64,000 nt of DNA from JACVRX01 sp046726315 (GCA_046726315.1 JBKPAG010000011.1:69342-133341), one strand, 5' to 3'; shown: positions 35,104 through 44,099, counted from the stretch's first letter. The notes: a model not told the origin generated them from the letters alone. Numbers and translations: made by a program.

Positions 35104-35748
35104 TCAGGCCCAAGACCACCGAACGACAACGCGAGCCGACACTTCCTGCTGCCCGCCCTCGATGTCGAACTCCGCTGCCATGGGCATGGCAGCCATCCGG
35201 TGTGGCAGCGGAACCGGCCCGCCTCCCGCGGTGTCATCGACAGCGACGACGGCACCGAGCTGACGGCCGGCGAGCGCGGCGAACTGCTGGGCTTTGGCCA
35301 GCGCGTCGGCAAACGCGGCGTCCCGCGCAGTCGCCAACAGTCCAGATGGGTCGGAATGCGAAAACGACAGGCCGGAGAGCCGGGCGGTTTCGCCGGCTTC
35401 CTCCAATGCGTTCTGCACCATGGATCCGGCCGTTGTGACGTCCCGCACGACGGCCGAAAGGCCGAGCCGGGCGACGAAACGCTGCGGGCCGTCACCGCGC
35501 GGACCGTGGTCGACGCGCACCGACGTGTCCGTCGTGCGCAGATCGGCACCGGGCACTCCGGCGTCCGCCATCACCGAGCGAATCCTGGCCAACCCGACAG
35601 TCGCTTGGTTGAGCGCCTCGGAGACGGTGTCGGCGATCGCCTCGGCGGCCAGATCTATCCGGACCAGGTCGGGCGGCGCCGCCGCTGTCCCGGCGCCGAC
35701 CACCACGACTCCGGTGAAGTCATCGTCGTTGATCACGAACGCAACCAT
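35104..35748 (-). CDS. SIMPL-domain (DUF541) protein
   Basis: A 214-residue protein of the SIMPL/BP26 family, without a signal peptide, so probably cytoplasmic. It shows VVVGAGTAAAPPDLVRIDL near the start, DLRTTDTSVRVDH, and the C-terminal FDIEGGQQEVSARVVVRWSW strand. Related proteins form ring-shaped oligomers. ATG 35748 lies 16 bases inside the end of metF, so it is translated behind metF in one unit. Confidence 0.82.
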   Translation of the reverse strand: MVAFVINDDDFTGVVVVGAGTAAAPPDLVRIDLAAEAIADTVSEALNQATVGLARIRSVMADAGVPGADLRTTDTSVRVDHGPRGDGPQRFVARLGLSAVVRDVTTAGSMVQNALEEAGETARLSGLSFSHSDPSGLLATARDAAFADALAKAQQFAALAGRQLGAVVAVDDTAGGGPVPLPHRMAAMPMAAEFDIEGGQQEVSARVVVRWSWA

Positions 35749-36713
35749 GCCCCATCCGCCACCCGGCCCATACCCGCACCAACCGGAGCCGCAACATCCT
35801 CGGGGCGGGGCAGTCCGAGCGAGCGGTAGATCTCGCGGGTCGCCGTCGAGCGGTTCAGCGTGATGAAGTGCAGCCCCGGCACGCCCGCGGCGAGCAGCCG
35901 TTCACACATCTCGGTAGCGACCTCGACGCCGATGGCACGCACCGCCTCGGGATCGTCCTCCACAGCGTAGAGACGCTCGGCGAGATCGGGCGGGAAGTCC
36001 GCACCCGACAGCACTGCAAAGCGCTCGATCTGGCGCACGTTGGTCACGGGCATGATGCCGGGCAGGATCGGCGCGTCGCCGCCCGCGGCGTCTACACGGT
36101 CGCGCAGGCGAAGGTAGTCGTCCACGTGGAAGAACATCTGGGTGATGGCGAAGTCGGCACCGGCTCGAAACTTGTCGACCAGGAACCGGACGTCGGTTTC
36201 GAGATCGGGCGAGCGCGGATGCTTTTCCGGGAAGGCAGCAACGCCCACGCAGAAGTCCCCCACCGACCGGATCAACCGGACCAGCTCGTGGGCGTACTCG
36301 AACCCTTCCGGATGGCGCACCCACTCGGCCTGCGGGTCGCCGGGCGGATCGCCGCGCAGGGCAAGGATGTTCCGGATCCCCGCGCTGGCGTACTGCCCGA
36401 TGACGTGTCGAAGCTCGACCACAGAGTGGTTTACCGCAGTGAGGTGGCCGACCGCCGTCAGCGTGGTGTCCGTGGCAATGCGTTCGGTGACTCGCACGGT
36501 CGTGTCGCGGGTCGACCCGCCGGCGCCGTAGGTCACCGAGACGAACGTGGGTCGCAACGGTTCGAGCTCGCGGATTGCTCGCCAGAACAGCTCCTCGCCC
36601 TGCTCGGTCTTCGGCGGGAAGAACTCGAACGAGAACGAGCGACCTCCGGACGAGATCAGTTCCCGAATGGTGCTGGCACCACCGGGCATCGTCGAGGGGA
36701 GGCCACGAGTCAC
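35733..36713 (-). CDS. metF: Methylenetetrahydrofolate reductase
   Basis: Reduces 5,10-methylene-THF to 5-methyl-THF for methionine synthesis, with FAD. The 326-residue TIM barrel shows FSFEFFPPKTEQGEE (residues about 27-41), SVTYGAGGSTRDTT, the hallmark LRGDPPGD (about 120-127) and ITQMFFHVDDY. The start GTG 36713 is supported by a -10-like TAACCT six bases upstream (leaderless); ATG 36689 is an alternative. Divergent from the polyprenyl synthase gene. Confidence 0.92.
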   Translation of the reverse strand: MTRGLPSTMPGGASTIRELISSGGRSFSFEFFPPKTEQGEELFWRAIRELEPLRPTFVSVTYGAGGSTRDTTVRVTERIATDTTLTAVGHLTAVNHSVVELRHVIGQYASAGIRNILALRGDPPGDPQAEWVRHPEGFEYAHELVRLIRSVGDFCVGVAAFPEKHPRSPDLETDVRFLVDKFRAGADFAITQMFFHVDDYLRLRDRVDAAGGDAPILPGIMPVTNVRQIERFAVLSGADFPPDLAERLYAVEDDPEAVRAIGVEVATEMCERLLAAGVPGLHFITLNRSTATREIYRSLGLPRPEDVAAPVGAGMGRVADGAWLRS

Positions 36714-36719
36714 CCGCCC

Positions 36720-36725
36720 AGGTTA
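36720..36725 (-). promoter_or_regulatory. Probable -10 of a leaderless metF promoter
   Basis: TAACCT on the minus strand ends six bases before GTG 36713 and no ribosome site is present, so transcription would begin at or next to the start codon. No good -35 is seen. Confidence 0.45.
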
Positions 36726-36781
36726 GAAGGTGTGCTTGGCAGCTGCCGTTAGGTCTCGGATCCCGGGACTGGCCTCGCGCG

Positions 36782-36787
36782 TAGGGT
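36782..36787 (+). promoter_or_regulatory. Probable -10 of a leaderless polyprenyl synthase promoter
   Basis: TAGGGT lies eight bases before GTG 36796, without a ribosome site. Together with the metF element it forms a compact divergent promoter region. Confidence 0.4.
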
Positions 36788-36795
36788 TTCTGCTC

Positions 36796-37878
36796 GTGCA
36801 GGCAGCCGTGAGCGACCCGGTTCGCCCGCTGCGGCCGCGAGTGGAGCGGGTTATCGACCTGCATCTACGGCGGCAGCGCACGGTGCTCAGCGCACAGAGC
36901 CCGGACCTGTTGCCGCTCGTCGAGGCCGCTGCCGATCTGCTGGCCGGCGGCAAACGGCTGCGCGCGGCCTTCTGCTACTGGGGCTGGTGCGGTGCCGGTT
37001 CCGCTGACGAAGACGTAATCGTCAACGCCGCGACCTGCCTGGAGTTCTTCCACGCCGCTGCGTTGATCCACGACGACCTCATCGACGGATCCGACACCCG
37101 CCGCGGAATACCGTCGGCGCATCGACGGTTCGCCGCCATCCATGAGCAAAGCGGTTGGCAGGGAGACCCGTCGCGGTTCGGCAACGCGGCAGCGTTGTTG
37201 CTCGGTGACCTGTGCCTGGGCTGGAGCGACGAGCTGCTGAACAACTCCGGACTTTCCGAAGCCGCCTTGCGTCGCGGCCGACCGGTGTTCGAACGGATGC
37301 GGACCGAGCTCATCGGTGGTCAATTCCTCGACATTCTCGAACAGGCGTCCGGTGCGCAGGACCCCGTCGGGCAGGCGGCTCGGGCCCGGCAGGTGATCAG
37401 GCACAAGAGTGCGAAGTACTCGGTCGAGCATCCACTGCGGCTGGGAGGCTTGCTCGCCGGCGGAGCTGAACGGCTACTGGCGTCGTACTCCAGGTATGGC
37501 CTGGCGCTCGGCGAGGCTTTCCAGCTCCGCGACGACGTGCTCGGTGTCTTCGGCGACCCCGAACGAACAGGAAAGCCTGCAGGCGACGACCTGCGAGAGG
37601 GGAAGCGGACGGTGCTTGTCGCGTACGCGCAGGAGCGCGCGTCGGCTGCCCAGACGGCCGTCATGGACAAGTTCCTCGGCGACCGCTCGCTCGACCCTGT
37701 AGCGCTGGACGAGCTGCGCGAGATCATCGTCGACACTGGTGCCCTGCAGCGGGTGGAACAGCTGATCGCCGATCTGGTCGCCCGCTCCGCCGCCGCGCTC
37801 TCCGAAGCCGAGATCGGCGCCGAGCCGCGGGCGGCATTGGCTGGGCTGATCACCGCGGCCACGGTTCGGGCGGACTGA
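36796..37878 (+). CDS. Polyprenyl (geranylgeranyl-type) diphosphate synthase
   Basis: Condenses isopentenyl diphosphate onto allylic diphosphates. The 360-residue protein shows GGKRLRAAFCYWG (about 50-62), the first aspartate-rich motif ALIHDDLIDGSDTRRG (about 92-107, DDxxD) and the second RDDVLGVFGD (about 245-254), with FQLRDD. The residues before the first motif (FFHAA) include a bulky Phe pair, as in short/medium-chain enzymes, but chain length cannot be fixed by eye. GTG 36796 fits the leaderless -10; GTG 36808 is an alternative. A hairpin at 37930-37963 follows. Confidence 0.88.
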   Translation: MQAAVSDPVRPLRPRVERVIDLHLRRQRTVLSAQSPDLLPLVEAAADLLAGGKRLRAAFCYWGWCGAGSADEDVIVNAATCLEFFHAAALIHDDLIDGSDTRRGIPSAHRRFAAIHEQSGWQGDPSRFGNAAALLLGDLCLGWSDELLNNSGLSEAALRRGRPVFERMRTELIGGQFLDILEQASGAQDPVGQAARARQVIRHKSAKYSVEHPLRLGGLLAGGAERLLASYSRYGLALGEAFQLRDDVLGVFGDPERTGKPAGDDLREGKRTVLVAYAQERASAAQTAVMDKFLGDRSLDPVALDELREIIVDTGALQRVEQLIADLVARSAAALSEAEIGAEPRAALAGLITAATVRAD

Positions 37879-37929
37879 TCCCGCCGCGCCTCTTGGCGAG
37901 CTCGCCGCCGCCCACCACCCGGCGAGCTC

Positions 37930-37963
37930 GTACCTCACCAGGCCTGTGCGCGTGGTGAGGTAC
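37930..37963. terminator. Perfect 11-bp hairpin after the polyprenyl synthase gene
   Basis: GTACCTCACCA (37930-37940) pairs perfectly with TGGTGAGGTAC (37953-37963) around a 12-base loop, 52 bases after the stop and 80 before the kinase start. It is likely a terminator without U-tract. Confidence 0.6.
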
Positions 37964-38029
37964 CCACAAGGGTGGTGAATGTGGTCATTCCGAGTGCGAG
38001 GGATCCGGGGAAGGGGGCTGTCGCGTCCG

Positions 38030-38035
38030 TACACT
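38030..38035 (+). promoter_or_regulatory. Probable -10 of a leaderless kinase promoter
   Basis: TACACT ends seven bases before GTG 38043; no Shine-Dalgarno sequence is present, so leaderless transcription is likely. No -35 of quality is seen. Confidence 0.45.
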
Positions 38036-38042
38036 CCCCTTC

Positions 38043-39917
38043 GTGGACCTGCACGTCTCGCCGGCGCCTGTTGGCCATCTGCTCGACGGCCGCTACCGGG
38101 TCGAGGCGACGCTCGCTCGCGGCGGCATGGCCACGGTCTACCGGGCGGTGGACATTCGCCTGGATCGAGTGGTGGCGCTCAAGGTCATGCATCCCGAGCT
38201 GGCGGCCGACGAGGCCTTCGTCGCCCGGTTCATCGACGAGGCCCGATCGGCTGCCCGGCTGTCCCATCCAGCGGTCGTGGCCGTCTTCGACCAAGGAGAA
38301 GACAGCGGCACGGTCTACCTCGCGATGGAGTACGTCGACGGCCGCACGCTTCGCCAGCTACTGCGCGAGCAGGGCCGGCTCTCTTCTGCTCAGGCGCTCG
38401 ACGTCCTCGATCCGGTACTGGCAGCGCTCGATGCGGCGCATGCCAGCGGCATCGTGCACCGTGACGTGAAGCCCGAGAACGTTCTGGTAGGTGACGATGG
38501 CCGGGTGAAGGTCGCCGACTTCGGGCTGGCTAAGGCGCTGACCAACCCCTCCACCCTCACCCGCGGACTGCTGCTCGGGACCGTCAACTACATCTCGCCG
38601 GAACAAGCACTCGGAGAGGTGGCCACCCCTCGCTCCGACGTGTATTCCGCAGGAGTGATGCTCTACGAACTGCTGACTGGTCGTCCACCGCACACCGGCC
38701 CCACGGACTTCGTGGTGGTCCGCAGGCACATCGAAGAGGACGTCCCCAAGCCGTCGCTCGACGAGCCCGCCGTACCGGCGCATGTCGACGAACTCGTGCG
38801 GCGAGCAACGCAACGTGAACCACTGCGCCGCTTCCCCAACGCCAGGGAGTTCCTGGCCGAGCTTCGAGTCGCCCGCGGGGAACTCGCACCAGCCGTGCTC
38901 GGCCTGGAGCCCCGGGAGTCGGCTGGTGTGTCTGTCGCCGAGGCCCTGACCTCCCATGTCGAGTACCCGGTTCCGATCCGGCGCCCAGATGCTCCGGACG
39001 TCTCCCATCCGACCCGACAGCGGCGACCCCGGCGCGGCCAGTGGCGGGGCCCGATCCTGTTCGTCGCTGTGCTCCTACTCGCCGCCGGGGTCGCCGCCAG
39101 CGCGTGGTGGTATGGCGCCGGCCGGTACACCACAACACCGTCGTTGATCGACCTCACCGTCGAGGAGGCGCGAGCCGAGGCGGAACGGGAAGGGCTGACA
39201 GTCGTCGACGCAGGGTCGCGGTTCTCCGAGGTCGTCGACCCCGGACGTGTGGTGGCGACCGAGCCGGGACCCGGCGAGCGAATTCAGCACAGCGGCACCA
39301 TCGAGATCTACACGTCCCGCGGACCTGAGCGATACAAGGTGCCAGACGTGGTCGGCATGACGGCAGCCGAAGCTGAACAGGCCTTGGCCGCCGCCGGCAT
39401 CGCGGTCGGCACGGTCGACGAAGAATTCCACGAAGAGACACCCAAGGGCGTCGTCATCTCCCAGAGCGTCTCTCCCGGCGAAGAACTCCGGCGGGACATG
39501 CCGGTCTCGATCAAGGTGAGCAAAGGCCGGGAGCCGATCGATATCGAAGACTTCACCGGGCGGCCGTTCGCAGCAGCGGAGAGCGCGCTGACCGACGCCG
39601 GGTTCAAGGTGGTCGCTGAGGAGAGGGCCGACCCCTCTGTCCCACCCGGTGTCGTGATCTCGCAGGACCCGGCAAGCGGCACCGGTTTCCGCGGTGACGA
39701 AATCCGCTTGCAGGTATCCGCTGATGCAAAGCTGAAGATTCCAGTGCCCGACGTCGTCGGGATGAATGTCACCGCCGCCCGCTTGCTACTCTCCGCCCTC
39801 GGTTTCGATGTCGAGGTTCGAAATCAGGGATTCGGGCGAGAAGTCACCGGCCAGAATCCGCGAGCCGGCGAGCTCCGCGAGATCGGCAGCACCGTCCGGC
39901 TCCAAGTGCGCCGCTGA
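38043..39917 (+). CDS. PASTA-domain serine/threonine protein kinase
   Basis: Transmembrane PknB-type kinase of 624 residues. The kinase domain (about 15-275) has the glycine-rich LARGGMATVYRA, the Lys in VVALKVMHPE (about 48), catalytic HRDVKPENVL (Asp about 141), DFG and the LLGTVNYISPEQ activation end. A basic juxtamembrane stretch (RQRRPRRGQWRG) precedes one helix (about 338-358) and four extracellular PASTA repeats that should bind peptidoglycan/lipid II; the second and fourth have clear VPDVVGM openings. Such kinases regulate cell-wall growth. It is a stand-alone gene, not in the pknAB-rodA cluster, resembling Streptomyces PkaF in its neighbourhood. Confidence 0.93.
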   Translation: MDLHVSPAPVGHLLDGRYRVEATLARGGMATVYRAVDIRLDRVVALKVMHPELAADEAFVARFIDEARSAARLSHPAVVAVFDQGEDSGTVYLAMEYVDGRTLRQLLREQGRLSSAQALDVLDPVLAALDAAHASGIVHRDVKPENVLVGDDGRVKVADFGLAKALTNPSTLTRGLLLGTVNYISPEQALGEVATPRSDVYSAGVMLYELLTGRPPHTGPTDFVVVRRHIEEDVPKPSLDEPAVPAHVDELVRRATQREPLRRFPNAREFLAELRVARGELAPAVLGLEPRESAGVSVAEALTSHVEYPVPIRRPDAPDVSHPTRQRRPRRGQWRGPILFVAVLLLAAGVAASAWWYGAGRYTTTPSLIDLTVEEARAEAEREGLTVVDAGSRFSEVVDPGRVVATEPGPGERIQHSGTIEIYTSRGPERYKVPDVVGMTAAEAEQALAAAGIAVGTVDEEFHEETPKGVVISQSVSPGEELRRDMPVSIKVSKGREPIDIEDFTGRPFAAAESALTDAGFKVVAEERADPSVPPGVVISQDPASGTGFRGDEIRLQVSADAKLKIPVPDVVGMNVTAARLLLSALGFDVEVRNQGFGREVTGQNPRAGELREIGSTVRLQVRR

Positions 39918-40054
39918 GGGCCGGGGTGTCAGCTTTCGGTTTCGACGCGGTTGGGTGACCTGTTCGTAACAAAGCGTCTTGGCTCTCGGACCGACCGTCC
40001 ACCTGGGCGGACCCCGCCATAAGGTCGAGGCCCGGCGGCAGGGAGGTGATTCCC

Positions 40055-41119
40055 GTGGTGGTGGTCATGCAACCTGGTGCTTCCACCGCCCAGATCGACG
40101 CTGTTGTCAACCGGGTGCGTGCTGCCGGTGGCGACGCGTTCGTGAGCCGAGGAGTCAGCCGAACCATCATCGGGTTGGTGGGCGACGTCGACGAGTTCCG
40201 GGCGCTCAACCTGCGGGCAATGGAAGGCGTCGCCGACGTGATCCGGGTGTCGTCGCCCTACAAGCTGGTCAGCCTGCACAACCATCCGGCCCGCAGCACC
40301 GTCGTAGTCGGCGGACCGGAGCTCGGCGTGCCGATCGGGCCGGAGACGTTCACGCTGATCGCCGGGCCATGCGCGGTCGAGTCGGCGCAACAGACCCATG
40401 AAGCCGCCGAGATGGCGAAGGCGGCGGGAGCGACGTTGCTGCGCGGCGGCGCCTTCAAGCCGCGTACGTCTCCCTATGCCTTCCAGGGCCTCGGCGAGCA
40501 AGGCCTACGAATTCTGGCCGAGGTGCGGGACGCGACCGGCCTGCCGATCGTCACCGAGGTACTCGACGCGCACGATGTGCCCCTCGTCGCCTCCTACGCC
40601 GACATGCTCCAACTCGGCACTCGGAACATGCACAACTACGCACTGCTGCAGGAGGTCGGGCGCGCCCAACTGCCGGTGCTGCTGAAACGGGGGATGCAGG
40701 CGACGATCGAGGAGTGGCTGATGGCTGCGGAGTACGTCGCCCAGCGCGGCAACCTGGACATCGTCTTGTGTGAACGCGGCATCCGCACGTTCGAGACCGC
40801 AACCCGCAACACCCTCGACATCTCCGCCGTGCCAGTCGTCCAACAGCTCTCGCACCTCCCGGTAATCGTCGACCCGTCGCATTCAGGGGGACGACGCGAT
40901 CTGGTCCTGCCACTGGCCCGGGCAGCCATCGCAGCAGGTGCTGACGGCATCATCGTCGATGTTCATCCAGCACCCGAGGAAGCACTTGTCGACGGGCCGC
41001 AGGCGCTGGTCGGCGACGACCTGCGTCAGCTTGCCTCGGCGGTCAGGCGCCTACCGCCGCTCCTGGGCCGGCGTCCCGGCCAGCGCCTCGGAGCCTCCCG
41101 GCCCTCCGTCGTCACCTAG
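40055..41119 (+). CDS. aroF: 3-deoxy-7-phosphoheptulonate synthase, class I (AroA-beta type)
   Basis: First enzyme of the shikimate pathway, condensing PEP and erythrose 4-phosphate. The 354-residue protein has an N-terminal ferredoxin-like regulatory domain (about 1-70, ending VIRVSSPYKLVS), then the barrel with LIAGPCAVES (about 105-114), LRGGAFKPRTSPYAFQG, LLKRGMQATIEEWL and VDPSHSGGRRD. GTG 40055 is chosen because GGGAGG lies eight bases upstream; GTG 40046 overlaps that site. An unrelated class II isozyme lies at 42630-44015. Confidence 0.92.
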   Translation: MVVVMQPGASTAQIDAVVNRVRAAGGDAFVSRGVSRTIIGLVGDVDEFRALNLRAMEGVADVIRVSSPYKLVSLHNHPARSTVVVGGPELGVPIGPETFTLIAGPCAVESAQQTHEAAEMAKAAGATLLRGGAFKPRTSPYAFQGLGEQGLRILAEVRDATGLPIVTEVLDAHDVPLVASYADMLQLGTRNMHNYALLQEVGRAQLPVLLKRGMQATIEEWLMAAEYVAQRGNLDIVLCERGIRTFETATRNTLDISAVPVVQQLSHLPVIVDPSHSGGRRDLVLPLARAAIAAGADGIIVDVHPAPEEALVDGPQALVGDDLRQLASAVRRLPPLLGRRPGQRLGASRPSVVT

Positions 41120-41168
41120 CGCACGGCCGGGTCCCTGCGAGCGCGGTCGACAGCCGGGCCAAGAAACG

Positions 41169-42197
41169 TCAGGCTGCCAGCAGTCGCGCGAGAGCGTCGC
41201 CGGCCTTTCGGGAATCGTCGGCCGTGACGTCCAGGTGCGTGATGAGCCGGACGACCTGCTGGCCGACCGCCCCGACCAGTACGCCGTCAGCACGCGCGGC
41301 GTCGACGAGTTCGCCGGCGGTAAGACTCGCCACAGACATGTTCAGTAGCACGATGTTCGTCTCGACCGAGACAGGGTCCACGACGCCGGCTCCGGCGATC
41401 AGCCCAGCGATGGTCCGCGCGTTGGCGTGATCGTCGGCCAGGCGCTCGAGATGGTGGTCCAGAGCGTAGATTCCGGCCGCGGCCAGGACTCCGGCCTGTC
41501 GCCAGCCTGCGCCCATTCGTTTGCGCCACTGACGAGCGCCCGCGATGACCTCGGCCGGACCTACCAGGACCGATCCGATCGGGGCGCCGAGCCCTTTGGA
41601 AAAACACACCGACACCGTGTCGAACAGTTTCCCCATCGCAGCCAGCTCGACTCCGGACGCGATGTGCGCGTTCCACAGCCGCGCCCCATCCAGATGCAGC
41701 CGAACGCCGGTGCCATCGACGAGATCGCGTAACGCGTGCAGGTCAGGGACTGGCTGTACGGTGCCGCCGGCGTAGTTGTGCGTGTTCTCGACCGCTACCG
41801 CGGCGGTCGAGACCAGGTATGGCCCAGCATCCGGCGCGAGCATCGATCTCAGCGCGCCGAGGTCGATGTGACCTTTCGGGTGGGCCCACGTCCGGGTAGT
41901 CACCCCATGCCAGGCTGCGTGCCCGCCCAGCTCGGCCCGTACGACGTGCGCCTGCGCCTCGCACAGCAGCTCCTGACCCTGCCGGACCCAGGCCCGGATG
42001 CCGAGCATGTTCGCCAGCGAACCGGTCACCGTGAACAGGCCTGCCTGATGTCCAAGCAGCTCCGCGACCCGCTCCTCTAGCGCGCGGACCGTAGGGTCCT
42101 CTCCGTAGACGTCGTCGCCCGTCTCGGCCGCCGCCATCGCCGCGAGCATGCCCGGCGTGGGCCGCGTGACCGTGTCGCTGCGCAAGTCGATCGTCAC
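41169..42197 (-). CDS. ltaE: Low-specificity L-threonine aldolase
   Basis: PLP enzyme cleaving threonine/allo-threonine to glycine and acetaldehyde. The 342-residue protein starts DLRSDTVTRPTPGM, has DDVYGEDPTV (about 28-37), the PLP-stacking/binding LHLDGARLWNA and the Schiff-base Lys in VCFSKGLGAPIGSVL (about 199). The start GTG 42197 lies at the family's usual place. It converges on aroF with 49 bases between. Confidence 0.92.
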   Translation of the reverse strand: MTIDLRSDTVTRPTPGMLAAMAAAETGDDVYGEDPTVRALEERVAELLGHQAGLFTVTGSLANMLGIRAWVRQGQELLCEAQAHVVRAELGGHAAWHGVTTRTWAHPKGHIDLGALRSMLAPDAGPYLVSTAAVAVENTHNYAGGTVQPVPDLHALRDLVDGTGVRLHLDGARLWNAHIASGVELAAMGKLFDTVSVCFSKGLGAPIGSVLVGPAEVIAGARQWRKRMGAGWRQAGVLAAAGIYALDHHLERLADDHANARTIAGLIAGAGVVDPVSVETNIVLLNMSVASLTAGELVDAARADGVLVGAVGQQVVRLITHLDVTADDSRKAGDALARLLAA

Positions 42198-42261
42198 AAG
42201 CTGACTCTAGGCTCGTTCGATGCGGCGATTCGGGATGCCGACAGGTTCGGCGTGCAGTTGC

Positions 42262-42638
42262 TAAATGGCTGAGGCCGGTCCGATGTCCACCTGCCCGCAG
42301 ACGGCAAGGTCGGGTCGTTCCAGCCGAAGTCGCCCTCTCCTACCGAGGTCGCTTCCGGCGGACGGCTCCTGGTGGACGTCGAGTTCGGCCGCGGGCGCAC
42401 GCTTTACGCCCTGGCACAGGGTGTCTGGCTCAGCGGCCCCCCCGGTGCTCCGGCAGCACCGAATACGGGGAACCTGCTAGAGGTGAATCCCGACGGCACA
42501 TTCACCGCTGTGGTCCACGGTTTGGATCGGCCGACGTCGGTCGAGTTCATCGGGAATACCGCGTACGTCGTCACCCTTGCCGGGGAGATCTTGCAGATCG
42601 ACGATGTGTCCGGACCGCCCTACGGCTCGTCACACTGA
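42262..42638 (+). pseudogene. C-terminal remnant of a ScyD/ScyE-family protein
   Basis: After a TGA at about 42255 the frame reads ADGKVGSFQPKSPSPTEVAS, then GRTLYALAQGVW and GNLLEVNPDGTFTAV, then GLDRPTSVEFIGNTAYVVTL and the terminal DDVSGPPYG. This is the C-terminal third of a secreted ScyD/ScyE-type beta-propeller, whose full length is over 300 residues; no N-terminus, signal peptide or good start (only GTG 42372) remains. Immediately upstream the same strand carries the end of another lost frame (FDAAIRDADRFGVQLLNG-stop). Its 3' end overlaps the class II DAHP synthase end by nine bases. Confidence 0.65.
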
Positions 42639-44015
42639 CACTGCGCCGACCGTCCGCGCCCGCGCCTCGAGCAGCTCGGCGACCAGGAACGCCAAGTCCA
42701 GCGACTGAGTCCGGTTCAGCCGCGGGTCGCAGAACGTCTCGTAGCGGTCGGCCAGGCCGTCCTCCAGGATCGGGTCCGCGCCGCCGACGCACTCCGTGAC
42801 GTCGTCCCCGGTCAATTCCACGTGCAGCCCTCCCGGCACGGTGCCGAGGGAACTGTGCACCTCGAAGAAACCTCGTACTTCGTCGACGACGTCGTCGAAC
42901 CGGCGGGTCTTGTGCCCGCTCGGGGCCTCGTATGTGTTGCCGTGCATCGGGTCACAGATCCACGAAACAGCCAGCCCGCTCGCGGTGGCCTTCTCGACCA
43001 ACGGCGGCAGGGTGTCCCGGATCGTGCGGGCGCCCATCCGGCTGACGAAGGTCAACCGGCCTGGCTCGCAGTCCGGGTCGAGACGCTCGGCCAGCGCCAG
43101 CACGTCTTCCGGGGACGCAGTCGGGCCCAGCTTCACTGCAACCGGGTTGTGGATCCGAGCCGCGAACTCGACGTGGGCACCGCCGAGATCGCGGGTTCGC
43201 TCCCCCACCCAGAGCAGATGACCCGACACGGCATACGGCAGCCCGGTGCGTGAGTCGATGCGGGTCAGAGCCCGCTCGTAATCGAGTAACAGCGCCTCAT
43301 GGCTCGCGAACAGCTCGACGGTGTGGACTTGTTCGGGGTCGGCTCCGATTGCCCGCATGAATGACAGCGCCTTCTCGATCTCGCCGGCCATCCGCTCGTA
43401 GCGCTGGCCGGCGGGAGAGGTTCGCACGAAGTCGGTGTTCCAAGCATGCACCTCACGCAGATCGGCATAACCACCGCCGATGAACGCGCGGGTGAGATTC
43501 AAGGTCGCGGCGGCCGCGTTGTACGCGCGCACCATCCGCTCCGGATCCGGCACCCGGCCGTCATCGGTGAACTCGAAGCTGTTCACCATGTCGCCGCGAT
43601 AGGCCGGAAGGGTGAGCCCACCACGGGTCTCGGTCGGTCGGGACCGCGGCTTCGCGTATTGCCCGGCGATGCGGCCCACCTTGACGACGGGGACACTGGC
43701 CGCATATGTCAACACGACCGCCATCTGCAAGAGCGTGTTGAGCTTGGTGCGGACGTTGTTCGCGGTCAAGCCGTCAAACGTCTCCGCGCAGTCGCCACCC
43801 TGAAGCAGGAATGCCTCGCCGCGGGACACCGCGGCGAGCCGCTCCCGAAGCTGGTCACACTCGCCAGCAAAGACCAGCGGTGGCAGCGCACGGAGCTGAC
43901 GAACCGCAGTCTCGACGGCGACGCCGTCGGCCCAGTCCGGCTGTTGGCCGGCCGGGAAGGCACTCAGATCTCTCGACAGCTTTGCGAACAGCGCATCGTC
44001 GGGGAGCAGGGTCAC
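42630..44015 (-). CDS. aroH: 3-deoxy-7-phosphoheptulonate synthase, class II
   Basis: Plant/mycobacterial-type DAHP synthase of 461 residues. Blocks seen are AFLLQGGDCAETFDG (about 68-82), the metal-site region with KVGRIAGQYAKPRS, FIGGGYADLREVH, HLLWVGERTRDLGGAHVEF in two blocks, ICDPMHGNTYEAP, and the C-terminal CDPRLNRTQSLDLAFLVAE. It is the form usually feeding bulk aromatic synthesis in actinobacteria. Start GTG 44015 with TAGGCT (-10-like) six bases upstream, so leaderless. Divergent from pfp. Confidence 0.93.
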   Translation of the reverse strand: MTLLPDDALFAKLSRDLSAFPAGQQPDWADGVAVETAVRQLRALPPLVFAGECDQLRERLAAVSRGEAFLLQGGDCAETFDGLTANNVRTKLNTLLQMAVVLTYAASVPVVKVGRIAGQYAKPRSRPTETRGGLTLPAYRGDMVNSFEFTDDGRVPDPERMVRAYNAAAATLNLTRAFIGGGYADLREVHAWNTDFVRTSPAGQRYERMAGEIEKALSFMRAIGADPEQVHTVELFASHEALLLDYERALTRIDSRTGLPYAVSGHLLWVGERTRDLGGAHVEFAARIHNPVAVKLGPTASPEDVLALAERLDPDCEPGRLTFVSRMGARTIRDTLPPLVEKATASGLAVSWICDPMHGNTYEAPSGHKTRRFDDVVDEVRGFFEVHSSLGTVPGGLHVELTGDDVTECVGGADPILEDGLADRYETFCDPRLNRTQSLDLAFLVAELLEARARTVGAVSV

Positions 44016-44021
44016 CGGGCA

Positions 44022-44027
44022 AGCCTA
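44022..44027 (-). promoter_or_regulatory. Probable -10 of a leaderless class II DAHP synthase promoter
   Basis: TAGGCT on the minus strand ends six bases before GTG 44015. A TAGGGT at 44053-44058 on the + strand may serve pfp with a 41-base leader. Confidence 0.4.
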
Positions 44028-44099
44028 GGCCGGTGAAGATGCGCCACCTGGGTAGGGTGATTGCGACTCCAGCCTGCGATGTACGAAGGGGCCACGGCG

